Source: Phyllobacterium sp. OV277
Lineage (GTDB): Bacteria > Pseudomonadota > Alphaproteobacteria > Rhizobiales > Rhizobiaceae
Length of the DNA: 64,000 bases
Assembly: GCF_900104355.1 (NCBI RefSeq)
Contig: NZ_FNIY01000003.1
Location: 496,001 to 560,000, forward strand
Direction: 5' to 3'
The first letter of the stretch is position 1; every line of letters begins with the position of its first letter. A program made the position numbers and the translations under genes. The notes beneath the pieces were generated by a model. That model did no database searches. It was not told the origin of the DNA and was given only the letters and a program-made list of their open reading frames with translations. This document shows, one piece after another, positions 17,559 to 27,225 of this stretch.

Positions 17559-18185
17559 TTAGCCGCGCACGGCTTTGACCGCGGCGGTAACACTTGCCTT
17601 GTCGACAGTTCCACCCACGATCTTCTTGACGATTTCTGTCGCCGTTTCTTCGGCGATAGCACCGACGCCAGCCATTGCCTTGTCCTTGATGGATGCAATG
17701 CTTGCTTCGGCATCAGCCAGCTTCTTTTCCAGGGCAGCAGAGATCTGTGCAGTTTCTGCGTCTGCCTTTGCCTTGGATTCGTCGCGGGCCGTCTGGGCAA
17801 TGCTGCCAGCCTTTTGTTTGGCTTCAGCAAGTTCCTGTTCGTAGGCGGCAAGCGCCTCATCCGATTCCTGCTTCATGCGGGCAGCCTGATCAAGATCGGT
17901 GGCGATACGATCGCGGCGCGTCTCGATGATGCCGCCGATACGCGGCAGAACCACGCGCGACAGGAACAGATAGAAAAATGCAAATGTCAGTGCCAGCCAG
18001 AGCAGCTGTGAAGCAAAGTGGCTGGTGTCAAAGGGCGGGAAAACACCTTTATGCGCCACACCCGTTTCGGAGTGGGTCGCGGTACCGTGAGCATCAGGCG
18101 CGGCACCCGGTGCAGCCGTTTCGGCATGCGCAGGTGTCTCGTTCTGAGCGGTTGTGGATGCGGCTTGAGCCGAAGACACAAACAT
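17559..18185 (-). CDS. atpG: F0F1 ATP synthase subunit b'
   Basis: A 208-residue second b-type subunit. An Ala/His/Thr-rich N-terminal part of about 55 residues comes first, then [21 protein letters not shown] with the membrane segment (about 64-84), then [20 protein letters not shown] and a coiled coil. The b/b' heterodimer replaces the b homodimer in photosynthetic and many alphaproteobacterial lineages. The ATG at 18185 ([10 protein letters not shown]) follows GGGGAC; an upstream start at 18209 adds eight residues without family match. The gene is also called atpX or atpF2. Confidence 0.93.
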   Translation of the reverse strand: MFVSSAQAASTTAQNETPAHAETAAPGAAPDAHGTATHSETGVAHKGVFPPFDTSHFASQLLWLALTFAFFYLFLSRVVLPRIGGIIETRRDRIATDLDQAARMKQESDEALAAYEQELAEAKQKAGSIAQTARDESKAKADAETAQISAALEKKLADAEASIASIKDKAMAGVGAIAEETATEIVKKIVGGTVDKASVTAAVKAVRG

Positions 18186-18279
18186 ATGTTGTCCCCTTGG
18201 TTCGGGCATTTCCCGAGCTACTGACTATAAATGTTATACTGGCCGCGCAAAGCGCAGCCAGTATTGAGTTGTCGGCTGA

Positions 18280-18507
18280 TTAAACAGCGAACAGAAGCAG
18301 CAGAGCGATGAGCAGCGAGAAGATGCCCAGAGCTTCGGTAACGGCGAAGCCGAATACCAGACGGCCGAACTGGCCATCAGCTGCGGATGGGTTGCGCAAT
18401 GCACCGGAGAGGTAGCTGCCGAAAATGTTGCCAAGGCCGAGGGCCGTTCCGGCCATACCAAAGCAGGCGAGACCTGCACCGATGTACTTTGCTGCTACGG
18501 GATCCAT
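18280..18507 (-). CDS. atpE: F0F1 ATP synthase subunit c
   Basis: A 75-residue hairpin of two membrane helices around the polar loop RNPSAADGQ. The first has the GxGxGxG-like packing motif (GLGNIFG), and the second carries the proton-carrying Glu58 in [10 protein letters not shown]. About ten copies form the rotor ring. The spacing to atpF' (about 94 bases) and to atpB (71 bases) is larger than elsewhere in the operon, which may help the higher translation this subunit needs. Confidence 0.97.
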   Translation of the reverse strand: MDPVAAKYIGAGLACFGMAGTALGLGNIFGSYLSGALRNPSAADGQFGRLVFGFAVTEALGIFSLLIALLLLFAV

Positions 18508-18578
18508 GTTAAACTCCTTTGGATAGAATAGTCATTGATAGATTGCGTTTGGCGGAGCACCGCCGGCGAAGTTCTTTC

Positions 18579-19331
18579 TTAGTGACCGCCAGGATGCACT
18601 GCGTCATTCAGGTACATGCATGCCAGCACCGTGAAGACGTAGGCCTGCAGGAAAGCCACCAGGAATTCGAGACCGGTCAGGGCGACCGTCATGGCGAGCG
18701 GCAGAATCGCGCCGCCGACACCGGCAGCTCCGAACGCGCTCAGCGACACCACGAAACCAGCAAAGACTTTCAGTGTGATGTGGCCAGCAAGCATGTTGGC
18801 GAAAAGACGAACTGAAAGGCTGATCGGGCGGGAAAGGAAGGAAATAATCTCGATGGGTACCACGAGAATCAGCAGCGGTGCCGGCACGCCAGACGGCACG
18901 AAAACACCGAGGAATTTAAAGCCGTGTTTGGCAAAGCCGTAAACGAGAACAGTACCGATAACGAGGATCGCAAGGGCGAATGTCACGATAATCTGGCTGG
19001 TGATCGTGTAGAAATAAGGGAACATGCCGAGCATGTTGGCTGTGAGCACAAACATGAAGAGCGAGAAAACAAACGGAAAGAATTTCATCCCGGCAGTACC
19101 CGCCGAATCACGCAGCGTCGAGGCCACGAATTCATAGGCCATCTCGGAAACCGACTGCAAACGGGTCGGGATCAGGCCACGATTGGACGAGGTGAGATAA
19201 AGAAACGCCGATGCCACCGCAACCGTCGCAACCATGAAGGCTGACGAATTGGTGAAGGACAGATCAATTCCACCGACATCAATGGGAATCCATCGTGCAA
19301 TCTGGAATTGATGGATCGGATCGTTGGCCAC
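18579..19331 (-). CDS. atpB: F0F1 ATP synthase subunit a
   Basis: A 250-residue membrane subunit with five to six helices. The essential arginine is Arg175 in [14 protein letters not shown], and the late helix [16 protein letters not shown] is strongly conserved. The N-terminus [11 protein letters not shown] is typical of rhizobial AtpB. It provides the two proton half-channels next to the c ring. It lies 35 bases after atpI. Confidence 0.97.
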   Translation of the reverse strand: MANDPIHQFQIARWIPIDVGGIDLSFTNSSAFMVATVAVASAFLYLTSSNRGLIPTRLQSVSEMAYEFVASTLRDSAGTAGMKFFPFVFSLFMFVLTANMLGMFPYFYTITSQIIVTFALAILVIGTVLVYGFAKHGFKFLGVFVPSGVPAPLLILVVPIEIISFLSRPISLSVRLFANMLAGHITLKVFAGFVVSLSAFGAAGVGGAILPLAMTVALTGLEFLVAFLQAYVFTVLACMYLNDAVHPGGH

Positions 19332-19366
19332 GCTAACCTCGTCTATATCGTTCCATGCCCGCAGGC

Positions 19367-19783
19367 TTATTCCGGTTTCTCACGGTCCTTGCTCTCGTCG
19401 AGCTCGAAACCGCGGTTCTCCGCCACACGTCCTGCAGAGCGCAGGATGTTCAGCGTTCCGGCACAAAAACCCAGAAGGAGCAGAATAATCAGCCCCCAGG
19501 GTGAAGTGCCCAAAAATCGGTCAGCTAACCAGCCCAACCCCGCACCAACCAGAACGCCCGCGATAAATTCGCTCGACAATTTCATGGCCTGCGCGACACC
19601 GGAGGCGGTCCCCGTCCCCTCGTCTTGCGAACTGGCCTTCCGGCCGACCCCTTTTGAAACAAGTTTTGCTTCAAGATCGCGGCGACGGTTTTCCAGTTCA
19701 ACTGAAGTCAGCGGCTTTCCAGCATCCGGCGTATTACCGACAGAACCTGACTGATCGGGTTCATTTCCCGTGGTCAATGGCAT
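19367..19783 (-). CDS. atpI: F0F1 ATP synthase assembly protein I
   Basis: A protein of about 138 residues with a polar N-terminal half and a C-terminal pair of membrane helices (about residues 71-90 and 97-117, [16 protein letters not shown] and [18 protein letters not shown]). The [16 protein letters not shown] turn is the AtpI/GlxI signature. It helps assemble the c ring. The start is uncertain: ATG 19783 has AAGGA only one base upstream, and a GTG at 19813 gives ten more residues. It is the first gene of the operon; the promoter must lie in the following 570-bp gap. Confidence 0.85.
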   Translation of the reverse strand: MPLTTGNEPDQSGSVGNTPDAGKPLTSVELENRRRDLEAKLVSKGVGRKASSQDEGTGTASGVAQAMKLSSEFIAGVLVGAGLGWLADRFLGTSPWGLIILLLLGFCAGTLNILRSAGRVAENRGFELDESKDREKPE

Positions 19784-20100
19784 GTCCTTTACACGCTGAA
19801 TGCAGGGCTTCACCCCCGCTTCGAAGTCGCGCGCAACATATTGTTACGATCCTCGCTAGTCAAGGCGCAGAAGCAGGACTCTTAAAGGTAATTTTCGCGG
19901 TCAATTTCAATACCTTAGGTAAATATGACTTTATGTCTCACCTCTGAGGTCAAGAATCGCCCGCGAATCCTGTGGATGAGGCAAGCAATAGACAGGTACC
20001 TGGAAGCAAATCCAGCCAGGCAATGAAGCAGATTCCGATCGCTCAAAACAGCCTGACGCAACCCTGCGTTTCTTGCGGGCCTGAGCAAACCCAAGGATAA

Positions 20101-20169
20101 ATGACAACACAAGCAGACAGCTTTGAGGGCGAAGCAGAAAACACCGAGTCAGCCGGTGTATCGGGATGA
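20101..20169 (+). CDS. candidate micro-ORF 1 (22 residues)
   Basis: The frame encodes an acidic 22-residue peptide starting MTTQADSFEG. An in-frame TAA directly before the ATG fixes the start, and AAGGA lies 3 bases upstream, closer than usual. Its TGA overlaps the ATG of the next frame by ATGA. It lies in the 600-bp gap between two minus-strand operons. Translation is a suggestion from layout only; no family is recognised. Confidence 0.3.
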   Translation: MTTQADSFEGEAENTESAGVSG

Positions 20170-20240
20170 TGGGCCTCCTGACCATGGCAATGGCCTTGCC
20201 CTCAAACTTGGAGGTGAACTATGTGGTTTCTGCCATTTAG
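20166..20240 (+). CDS. candidate micro-ORF 2 (24 residues)
   Basis: A hydrophobic peptide of 24 residues, starting MMGLLTMAMALP, whose ATG overlaps the stop of micro-ORF 1 in an ATGA. It has no ribosome site of its own, so it would depend on coupling. The start of micro-ORF 3 and its strong ribosome site lie within it. Confidence 0.28.
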   Translation: MMGLLTMAMALPSNLEVNYVVSAI

Positions 20241-20307
20241 CATCACCCTGATATTGAAAAGAACCCGGACCAGTTGGTCGCTGACAATCCGGGTTCAATT
20301 CACATAA
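20221..20307 (+). CDS. candidate micro-ORF 3 (28 residues)
   Basis: A 28-residue basic peptide (starts MWFLPFSITLILKRTRT) preceded by GGAGGTGA six bases (counted from GGAGG) before the ATG, one of the best ribosome sites in the window. The N-terminal half is hydrophobic and the C-terminal half basic and Thr/Arg-rich. Its 3' part coincides with a hairpin that reads as a terminator on the other strand, which is a competing explanation for the conserved-looking sequence. Confidence 0.4.
   Translation: MWFLPFSITLILKRTRTSWSLTIRVQFT
20256..20296 (-). terminator. intrinsic terminator of the cell wall hydrolase gene
   Basis: On the minus strand GAACCCGGA ... TCCGGGTTC (9 bp) is followed by TTTTC, about 90 bases after the stop at 20387. 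The loop holds a second small stem (GACC/GGTC). A further GC hairpin lies at 20316-20339. Confidence 0.6.
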
Positions 20308-20386
20308 CAGGAAGGAGGGGTGGGCGAGAGCCTGCCCCTCACTCCAAGAATAATAATAGCAGCTTTTGCTCAGCTTCCAAGGGGTA

Positions 20387-21577
20387 TCAAATCCAACCAC
20401 CGCCATATGTACGGTAGAAAACGTGCTGGCCGATCTTGTCGACGCGTTTCATCGTGCGGGCCCAGTTCGGGCGAACGTAAACAGCATGATAGTGAGTGGC
20501 GGAGCCGACTTCCGGCAGGAAAATGCGCCCCGCCGTGACAGCCATGGCGATTTCCTGCGCCATTTTCCAATATCTCGGCTCTGTCACCAGCAGCTTGCGA
20601 CCCTCGCAAGCGAAGGAGAACTGGCAACGATTGATCCAGTCATCATTCTGGTAGACGACGCCGCAAATGGTCTTGGGATAAGCAGGGTTGCGGACGCGAT
20701 TGAGAATAACCTGCGCAACGGCGGCCTGACCTTTGAGGCTCTCGCTTCTTGCCTCAAAATAAATGCCTGTCGCCAGGCATTTTTGTTCTTCCTTGGTGAA
20801 AACAACAGGGGGCAGCGGCGATGCCAGCCAGGCATGGTCGCCTGCGCCAAGTTGCGGAATGAACCGGCCGGGCTGCTTTGGCTCGTTAAGGATATTGTCG
20901 AAAGGCGACGTCTTGGCATAATCGGGTTGAGCCGGGGCATAGCCCAGTGCCAGAACATCCGGCGTGTTGCTGGTAATCAGGCTTGCCAGCATTGGCGAGA
21001 CCTGCGGGTCAGCCTTGGCTGGGGCGCGATTGTGAAAAGCCAGCGCAATCTGGATTTCCTTGCCGGCGATTTTCGGCTTGGCAAAGGCCATCTCGACCTC
21101 AACACCGTGGGTTGGGCGGATCAGCATGCTTGAGCGCTGCAGGATCGAACCCGCACTGAACGCCTTGGGAGGCGCTTTCTTGCTGATGGTGACGATACGT
21201 CCCTGCTTTTCAGCGCGGTTGATACGATCTTCATCAGGTGTTGCACCGGGAGATTTCTGGGTGCCATTGACGACGACAGGACCAATGCCCGGAACATTGA
21301 CACCACTTGCCGGAATACCTGACGTGATAGCCCTTTCATCGACAAAGGTCATATTGGCCTTCTGGATGGAACCCGCAGGCGAATTTTCCAGATAGGCAGT
21401 CCAGCGCCCTTTGCCGGATTCGACGCCCGACAACATGCTTGCCATATCCTGATATGCAATGACGGTCGGCGAGAATAGATAAATCGCCGTGCCGATGACC
21501 ACCGGACCGATGAAATTCCTGTTTGTCCGATTCTTTCGCCGGGAACTCGATGCCCGAAAAAACTCAGAGAAACGCAC
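20387..21577 (-). CDS. cell wall hydrolase (SleB/Hydrolase_2 family)
   Basis: A 396-residue protein. Residues about 20-45 contain a membrane segment (FIGPVVIGTAIYLF). After a long linker of low complexity the C-terminal domain (about 265-390) matches SleB-type hydrolases: LATGIYFEARSESLKGQAAVAQVILNR, then CGVVYQN, CQFSFACEG and GSATHYHA. The conserved Glu in YFEARSE is the catalytic candidate for cutting peptidoglycan glycan strands. The GTG at 21577 is preferred over a TTG at 21616, which has no ribosome site. Der lies upstream on the same strand, 178 bases away. Confidence 0.85.
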   Translation of the reverse strand: MRFSEFFRASSSRRKNRTNRNFIGPVVIGTAIYLFSPTVIAYQDMASMLSGVESGKGRWTAYLENSPAGSIQKANMTFVDERAITSGIPASGVNVPGIGPVVVNGTQKSPGATPDEDRINRAEKQGRIVTISKKAPPKAFSAGSILQRSSMLIRPTHGVEVEMAFAKPKIAGKEIQIALAFHNRAPAKADPQVSPMLASLITSNTPDVLALGYAPAQPDYAKTSPFDNILNEPKQPGRFIPQLGAGDHAWLASPLPPVVFTKEEQKCLATGIYFEARSESLKGQAAVAQVILNRVRNPAYPKTICGVVYQNDDWINRCQFSFACEGRKLLVTEPRYWKMAQEIAMAVTAGRIFLPEVGSATHYHAVYVRPNWARTMKRVDKIGQHVFYRTYGGGWI

Positions 21578-21755
21578 GCGAATACCCCACTCACAACCGA
21601 ACAATACTGGTTGCAAAAATGAAGCATTAACCTTGATGGAGAGTTAACGATCACCGCAAAAAGAAGGTATTGGGTTGTGGTGTGCGGGTGGCCAGAAACG
21701 CAAACCGCCCTCGTGCAGGGCACGAAGGCGGTAAAATTCGGTGCGTCGAAAGCGC

Positions 21756-23228
21756 TCAGCGCTTCTTTTTTGCGCGTCCGGCAAACGGGTTGTCTGATGT
21801 GCGCAAGACCAGCCGCAGCGGAACACCGGGCATCTCGAATGTCTCGCGCAGACCGTTTGACAGGTAGCGAACATAGGATGTCGGGAACGCCTCGGGGCGC
21901 GAGCACGAGATGACAAAGCCCGGGGGGCGGGTTTTCACCTGCGTGATATATTTGATCTTGAGACGGCGGCCAGCCACGGCAGGCGGCGGGTGATGGGTCG
22001 TCACACCTTCCATCCAGCGGTTGAGACGCCCAGTGGAAATGCGGCGGTTCCAGATTTCGTCGGTGCTGGCAACAGCGGCCATCAACTTGTCGATACCCTG
22101 ATTGCGCTCGCCCGAGATTGGCACGGCGCGAATGCCGCGAATTTGCGGCAGCAGCCGTTCAGTCTTTTCACGCAGATCAGCCAGAACCATCTGGCGGTTT
22201 TCCACCAGATCCCATTTGTTGAAGGCGATAATCGGCGCACGGCCCTCGCGGATGATCAGATCGGCGATCTGCAAATCCTGCTTCTCGAAGGGGATCGTTG
22301 CATCAAGCACGATGATGACCACTTCGGCAAAGCGGATGGCACGCAATGCATCGCCCACGGAAAGCTTTTCGAGCTTGCCCTGAACGCGCGATTTGCGGCG
22401 CAAACCTGCGGTATCAAACAGCTTGATCTTCCGGCCATTCCATTCCCAGTCGACGGAGATGGAATCGCGGGTAATACCGGCTTCCGGTCCAGTCAGCAGA
22501 CGGTCCTCGCCCAGCATCGTGTTCACGAGTGTCGATTTACCGGCGTTCGGGCGACCAACAATGGCAATGCGCAGCGGCTTGGTGGAATCATAGGCTGGAA
22601 TATCTTCGGCATCCGGATCGTCGATATCATCGCCGATCAGATCGTCTTTCGGTCCAGCCACTGCCGGAATGGTGACAGCGACAGCATCGCTGTCAGGGTC
22701 TTTGACTTCGTGCTCATCCGGGAAAACACGTTCTTCGCCCAATACGTCGACGATTGCATCGCGCAGGTCAGGGAAACCCTGCCCGTGTTCAGCGGAAATC
22801 GGGCATGGTTCACCAAGCCCAAGCTGATAGGAATCATACATGCCGGATTCGGCACCGCGTGCCTCAGCCTTGTTGGCAACCAGAATAATGGGCTTGCTCG
22901 AGCGGCGAACGAGATCGGCGAAGGTTATATCAGCGGGTGTGATACCTGCCTTGGCATCGACAATGAACAAGATCACATCGGCTTCGCCAATCGCCAGTTC
23001 AGTCTGCGCGCGCATACGACCTTCCAGCGAATCGCTGGGAACTTCTTCAAGACCGGCGGTGTCGATAACATCGAACTTCAGATCATAAAGCTTGGCGGCA
23101 TGAACGCGCCGGTCGCGCGTTACGCCCGGCAGGTCGTCCACCAGCGCGATCTTGCGGCCGACAAGCCGGTTGAACAGGGTGGACTTACCGACATTCGGAC
23201 GGCCGATAATGGCTAGGGTGAAACTCAA
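21756..23228 (-). CDS. der: ribosome-associated GTPase Der (EngA)
   Basis: A 490-residue GTPase with two G domains in tandem, the mark of Der. P-loops are GRPNVGKST (9-17) and GRPNAGKST (about 216-224), each followed by DTAG and NKAE/NKWD motifs. A KH-like C-terminal domain follows. It is essential for 50S subunit maturation. An acidic linker of about 45 residues (DPDSDAVAV ... DDPDAEDIP) lies between the domains. The start is TTG (23228), with AGGA 9-10 bases upstream; no ATG precedes the first P-loop. The yfgM-like gene is 17 bases upstream, as in the yfgM-bamB-der group of other proteobacteria but without bamB. Confidence 0.96.
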   Translation of the reverse strand: MSFTLAIIGRPNVGKSTLFNRLVGRKIALVDDLPGVTRDRRVHAAKLYDLKFDVIDTAGLEEVPSDSLEGRMRAQTELAIGEADVILFIVDAKAGITPADITFADLVRRSSKPIILVANKAEARGAESGMYDSYQLGLGEPCPISAEHGQGFPDLRDAIVDVLGEERVFPDEHEVKDPDSDAVAVTIPAVAGPKDDLIGDDIDDPDAEDIPAYDSTKPLRIAIVGRPNAGKSTLVNTMLGEDRLLTGPEAGITRDSISVDWEWNGRKIKLFDTAGLRRKSRVQGKLEKLSVGDALRAIRFAEVVIIVLDATIPFEKQDLQIADLIIREGRAPIIAFNKWDLVENRQMVLADLREKTERLLPQIRGIRAVPISGERNQGIDKLMAAVASTDEIWNRRISTGRLNRWMEGVTTHHPPPAVAGRRLKIKYITQVKTRPPGFVISCSRPEAFPTSYVRYLSNGLRETFEMPGVPLRLVLRTSDNPFAGRAKKKR

Positions 23229-23245
23229 AGACTCAAATTCCTGTG

Positions 23246-23926
23246 TTAACCGGCTGCAGCAGCAGGTGCTGCGCCAGTGCTGCGAAGCATGTCGAGCATT
23301 GTGTCGGCAAACTGGCGAATATTGGCGGGCGCTGCCTGATCATCGGAAATCTGCTTGAACAGCTTTTCCGCGTCCCCGCCGCGACCGGCTTTCCATGCGG
23401 CAAGGCCAAGAGCCTCCCGAGCGGTATGGCGCATTGGATTGCTGCTCGATGAAAGAGATTCGACCCGGCTTGCAACATCATCATAGGTGCCCGTATCGAG
23501 AAGCAGCAATGCAGCGCGCAGCTTTGCCAGATCGCGAATGGATTGGGGAACTGACGTATCGGCAGAAACCTTGTCAAAGGCCGCAACAGCGGCTGCAGGA
23601 TCACCCTTTTGCGCCTGCACACCGGCAGCGCGCATGCGCGCCAGTACCGGATAGGCGCCGTAGCCAGTCTTCTCAAGTTCGTCCAGTGTCTTCAACGCTT
23701 CGTCATTCTTGCCATCACGGACAAGATTGAGCGCGGCGAGAAACTGATCGCCGGATTTCGAAGCCTGTTTTTCCGTCCAGTATTCATAAAAGGCGAAAAC
23801 GCCCGTGCCGACGACAAGCGCAACAGCCGCGCCGATCAACAGGCCGCCAAAACGCTTCCAGAACGCCCGCATCTTGTCGGAGCGCAGTTCCTCATTTACC
23901 TCACGGAAAAAGCCGTCGTCAGTCAT
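23246..23926 (-). CDS. YfgM-like tetratricopeptide membrane protein
   Basis: A 226-residue protein with a short cytoplasmic start ([22 protein letters not shown]), one membrane helix (about 28-48) and a periplasmic TPR-like part, matching the TPR_21/YfgM family. YfgM works with the PpiD chaperone at the Sec translocon in E. coli; that role is inferred here. It lies directly before der in the same operon. An Ala-rich tail (GAAPAAAAG) ends it. Confidence 0.88.
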   Translation of the reverse strand: MTDDGFFREVNEELRSDKMRAFWKRFGGLLIGAAVALVVGTGVFAFYEYWTEKQASKSGDQFLAALNLVRDGKNDEALKTLDELEKTGYGAYPVLARMRAAGVQAQKGDPAAAVAAFDKVSADTSVPQSIRDLAKLRAALLLLDTGTYDDVASRVESLSSSSNPMRHTAREALGLAAWKAGRGGDAEKLFKQISDDQAAPANIRQFADTMLDMLRSTGAAPAAAAG

Positions 23927-24044
23927 AGTGCCTCATTGGTGCCCTTGGGGGCCTGCCATTAAATGAATTGCAGATGCGCGAAGCAGCTTTCGCCACTCCG
24001 CGCATATAGTCAGAGCGCTTTTAGTCGGAAAATCCTTGAGATGT

Positions 24045-24069
24045 AAGGGCTAAGTGAAAAATAGCCCTT
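24045..24069 (-). terminator. possible hairpin terminator after the NnrU-type gene
   Basis: AAGGGCT/AGCCCTT, a 7-bp stem with an AT-rich loop, lies just past the stop at 24080. There is no clear T-run, so the call is weak. Confidence 0.35.
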
Positions 24070-24079
24070 CGTCAGCTGT

Positions 24080-24661
24080 TTAAAGTGGTGATACGCCGAT
24101 TAACCAGGCATGCAATTTCCACACAAACAGGATGTAGAGCACCACACCGGCGACAATGGCCATGATGTCGTTGGAGACTGGACCGGGCACGATCACCGGT
24201 TGCGCAAAGCCAGCGCGCGCCTGCCTTTTGATCGCGATACGATCGACCACCGCCCAAGCGAGGAACGATACAAACAGGATGAGCGATGCCAGATCGCCAT
24301 TGGCCAGAAGATGGGCAAGTGCCCAGATTTTCACGGCAATCAGCATGGGATGCTTGAGAATAGGCTTCAACTTGCCCGGCTTGAAATTGGAAATCATCAC
24401 GGAGATGAAGGAAAACAGCATCAGGAGCAGCGTGATGTGTTTCATCCAGACAGGCGGCTCATAGATAAACAGAGAATAGGGCCGCGCCAGCACATAACCC
24501 CAGATGATGAGTACCAGTCCGACAAAGGAAATGGCCGAATAAAAACCTTTCCACTTGCCCTCGCCCCACGCGGCGATTTTGTCCAAGCGCCATTGTGGCG
24601 CGGCAATACGCACCGAATGAATTCCCAGAAAGACGACAATACCCAGAATCAAAACAAGCAT
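24080..24661 (-). CDS. NnrU family membrane protein
   Basis: A 193-residue polytopic protein with about six hydrophobic segments. HPMLIAVKIWALAHLLANGDLASLILF is the NnrU/isoprenylcysteine-methyltransferase-like core, and the start VFLGIHSVRI is also typical. NnrU was linked to nitrite/nitric oxide metabolism in Rhodobacter, but the family is widespread in non-denitrifiers and its activity is unknown. No denitrification gene is nearby. A GGGGGAGC ribosome site precedes the ATG. Confidence 0.88.
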   Translation of the reverse strand: MLVLILGIVVFLGIHSVRIAAPQWRLDKIAAWGEGKWKGFYSAISFVGLVLIIWGYVLARPYSLFIYEPPVWMKHITLLLMLFSFISVMISNFKPGKLKPILKHPMLIAVKIWALAHLLANGDLASLILFVSFLAWAVVDRIAIKRQARAGFAQPVIVPGPVSNDIMAIVAGVVLYILFVWKLHAWLIGVSPL

Positions 24662-24809
24662 GACCGCTCCCCCTTGGCTGGCGGCAGACTATAGCGGCTT
24701 TAGAACAGTTCCAAGACGGGCGCTTGCGGTGGATCGACGCGTCCGATCATCGCCACAATTCACCTGTAGCGAGAGGTATCTCTCTCATTGGTTGTGTTGT
24801 GCCTGCATT

Positions 24810-25847
24810 ATGCGTCTGATTTCCAGTATTATTGCTGCGTCCCTAGCCGTTTCGGTGTGCATTCCGGCCCATGCTGATGATGCGGAGCTGCGTGGTTCCA
24901 TCGGCAGCAAGCCACAATATGTCCTGATCTCTTTCGATAATTCGGGTAGCAATGCCCTGTGGGAGCGCAGCCGGGCTCTGGCCGAACGCTCCAATGCAAA
25001 ATTCACCTATTTTCTCTCCTGCGTGTTTCTGATCGACCGCAGCGACCGTAAATCCTATCAGGCACCGGGCGAAAGCTTTGGCCGCTCCAATATCGGCTAT
25101 GCGGCATCGAAGGATGACATTGCCAAGCGGCTCGACAATATCTGGCGGGCACGCAATGAAGGCAACGAGATTGCCAGCCATGCCTGCGGCCATTTTGACG
25201 GACGCACATGGGGCAAGGCAGATTGGGAACGCGAGTTCACCACCTATAAGCAGGTGCTGCGCACGGCATGGGCAAAATATGGCAGCGATCCGGAGCCTGA
25301 GGGCTGGAAAGCATTTGTCGACAAGGAAGTGCGCGGTTTCCGTGCGCCCTATCTTTCCAGCAGCCCCGCTTTGCTGTCAGCATTGAAGGATATGGGTTAC
25401 GCCTTTGATGCCAGCAGTGTTTCCAAGGGTCCGGCCCTGCCTGTGCATGCGGGCGGGCTTTATCAATTCGCCTTGCCGACCATCAGCGAAGGCCCGGAAC
25501 ATCGACCCGTTGTTGCCATGGACTACAATATGTTCGTGCGCCACTCCGGTGGTTTTGAGCGGGCGGATCATCTCAATGAATTTGAAAACCGCGCCTATGA
25601 TGCATTCAAGGGTGCATTTGAGCGCCAGTACAAGGGCGAGCGCATCCCCTTTCAGATCGGCATTCACTTCACACTGATGAATGGCGATGCCTATTGGCGG
25701 GCACTGGAACGCTTTACCGCCGAAGTGTGCACCAAGCCTGATGTCCGCTGCACGACCTATAGCGATTACCTAAGACAAACAGGCGCCGAAGCGCCTGTTG
25801 CAGTCGTTCCGGCAGCAAGCCGGAATGCAACGGGCAGCGGTATCTGA
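24810..25847 (+). CDS. exported polysaccharide deacetylase-like protein
   Basis: A 345-residue protein with a signal peptide (MRLISSIIAASLAVSVCIPAHA, cleavage near 22). NodB-like landmarks follow: VLISFDNSGSN, where a normal metal-binding motif would read DDG, then ASHACGHFDGRTW, where an SHXXXH-like pair of histidines is visible, then FRAPYLS. The altered first motif leaves metal binding uncertain. It lies next to bacA, as in Brucella. The ATG at 24810 starts the signal peptide; the frame is open to 24660 but overlaps the NnrU promoter region. Confidence 0.82.
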   Translation: MRLISSIIAASLAVSVCIPAHADDAELRGSIGSKPQYVLISFDNSGSNALWERSRALAERSNAKFTYFLSCVFLIDRSDRKSYQAPGESFGRSNIGYAASKDDIAKRLDNIWRARNEGNEIASHACGHFDGRTWGKADWEREFTTYKQVLRTAWAKYGSDPEPEGWKAFVDKEVRGFRAPYLSSSPALLSALKDMGYAFDASSVSKGPALPVHAGGLYQFALPTISEGPEHRPVVAMDYNMFVRHSGGFERADHLNEFENRAYDAFKGAFERQYKGERIPFQIGIHFTLMNGDAYWRALERFTAEVCTKPDVRCTTYSDYLRQTGAEAPVAVVPAASRNATGSGI

Positions 25848-25864
25848 CCGCCACCCGTTTTTTT
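25830..25864 (+). terminator. intrinsic terminator of the deacetylase gene
   Basis: ACGGG-CA-GCGGT ... ACCGC-CA-CCCGT forms a two-part stem followed by seven T. The stop codon of the gene lies in the loop. The bacA stop at 25868 is 4 bases beyond. Confidence 0.88.
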
Positions 25865-25867
25865 GGC

Positions 25868-27118
25868 TTAGTGTTCGACACCTGTTTCCATGAAATGTTG
25901 ATCGATGGTTGGCAGCGGTTCGCCTTCCAATGTCGCTTCGAAGGCTCTCAAACGTTTATAGATAGAAATAAGCTCAACAATCGTGGGCCACGCAGTTACC
26001 AGATATTGGAATGAGTTGCTGACTTGGCTGAACGCAGTTGAAATCTGCTGCCAAAGCCCCATGGTCAATTTTCCAGCCACGATGCTTGGGATGAGAATGA
26101 TATCAAGGATGAGCCCATCTGCCTGTCCATAAAAGCTTCTTGCAATGTTGAAATAGGCATAGTGGAAATAGAGCCGGAAATAGTTCTTCCGCACATTTCG
26201 AAAGAGTTCCGCGAGAGTTAAGGGCTCGGCACGTGTTTCATCATCCTCGCCAAACACCAGTTCCTTTCTATATGCCGCTTCCACACGCTGCTTTTTGAAT
26301 TCCAGTCCAGGGAGTTTAATTCCGACAACTGCAAGCAGAAGGGTGCCGAGCAATGACCAAACGATCGACAAAACCACCAATGAATAAGGAATCTGCCCGA
26401 TAATCGGAACTTCTGTGACATGGTGAGAAAGCTGCGCGAGCAAGGGCATAAACGCAATCAAATTCATCACGGCCTGAATGAGACTGACACCAAGCGCTTC
26501 AACTATCGTTGAAAAGCGCATTGTGTCTTCCTGAACACGCTGCGATGCACCTTCGATGTGGCGCAACTGGTTCCAGTGCTCCACATAAAACTCGTTCATC
26601 GCGGTACGCCAGCGGAATATATAATGGCTGGTAAAATAGGTGAAAATTACGCTCAACCCAATGGCAAGAAATGCAATCCCAGCAAACAACCAATTTTGCC
26701 AATAGAACTCTGCCGCTGATACAGAGCCCGGCTTTGCAAAGGCTTGTTGAAAGAAGTCCCAATAAGGGCCGCGCCAAGCGTTGATGGCAAGGTTTATCTG
26801 AACCGAAAAATAGGTATAAAATAGGATCAAGGCTGATCCAAGAACAGACCATCTTTGCCATCTATGTGGTGCATACCACATCCAAAATGTGGCAAACACA
26901 GCAACGAAAGCTGCGAAGTAGATATAAAGCCAAAGATATGGCTTGGATATGAAGACCCCCACGCCAATAATCGGCGGCGCGTTCGGATCGGCTGGCGGCA
27001 GACCGAAATAAGCACCTAGCTGTTCACCGGCAAATATCCAGAACAGGACCGCGAACAGCGACCAAAGGACTGCCGAGATAAAAAACAACTTTGGCTTGGG
27101 GAAAAATGAGACAAACAC
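25868..27118 (-). CDS. bacA: SbmA/BacA-family peptide antibiotic transporter
   Basis: A 416-residue membrane protein matching BacA/SbmA: start [19 protein letters not shown], then [54 protein letters not shown] and [16 protein letters not shown]. It has about seven to eight membrane helices and no ATPase domain. BacA imports peptides such as Bac7 and NCR peptides and is needed for chronic host infection by Brucella and Sinorhizobium. A GTG at 27118 gives the standard N-terminus; an upstream extension to 27145 adds nine Cys/Gly residues without match. A 107-base gap lies to the next upstream gene. Confidence 0.93.
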   Translation of the reverse strand: MFVSFFPKPKLFFISAVLWSLFAVLFWIFAGEQLGAYFGLPPADPNAPPIIGVGVFISKPYLWLYIYFAAFVAVFATFWMWYAPHRWQRWSVLGSALILFYTYFSVQINLAINAWRGPYWDFFQQAFAKPGSVSAAEFYWQNWLFAGIAFLAIGLSVIFTYFTSHYIFRWRTAMNEFYVEHWNQLRHIEGASQRVQEDTMRFSTIVEALGVSLIQAVMNLIAFMPLLAQLSHHVTEVPIIGQIPYSLVVLSIVWSLLGTLLLAVVGIKLPGLEFKKQRVEAAYRKELVFGEDDETRAEPLTLAELFRNVRKNYFRLYFHYAYFNIARSFYGQADGLILDIILIPSIVAGKLTMGLWQQISTAFSQVSNSFQYLVTAWPTIVELISIYKRLRAFEATLEGEPLPTIDQHFMETGVEH

Positions 27119-27225
27119 GGTAGCAGGACCCTCGCATAAACACACAAATCAGGGTTGATTTGATGTGAGTCTACCACCAGGAATAGGGCAAAGGTTGTAT
27201 GACAGCAATTAAATTGCTGTAATCT

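Noticed and set aside
20286-20312. GGTTCAATTC resembling a tRNA T-arm
   Set aside because: No matching stem, D-arm, anticodon arm or acceptor is present; it belongs to a hairpin.
21990-23216. 408-codon plus frame opposite der
   Set aside because: Der is certain from its two GTPase domains; the antisense frame has no domain.
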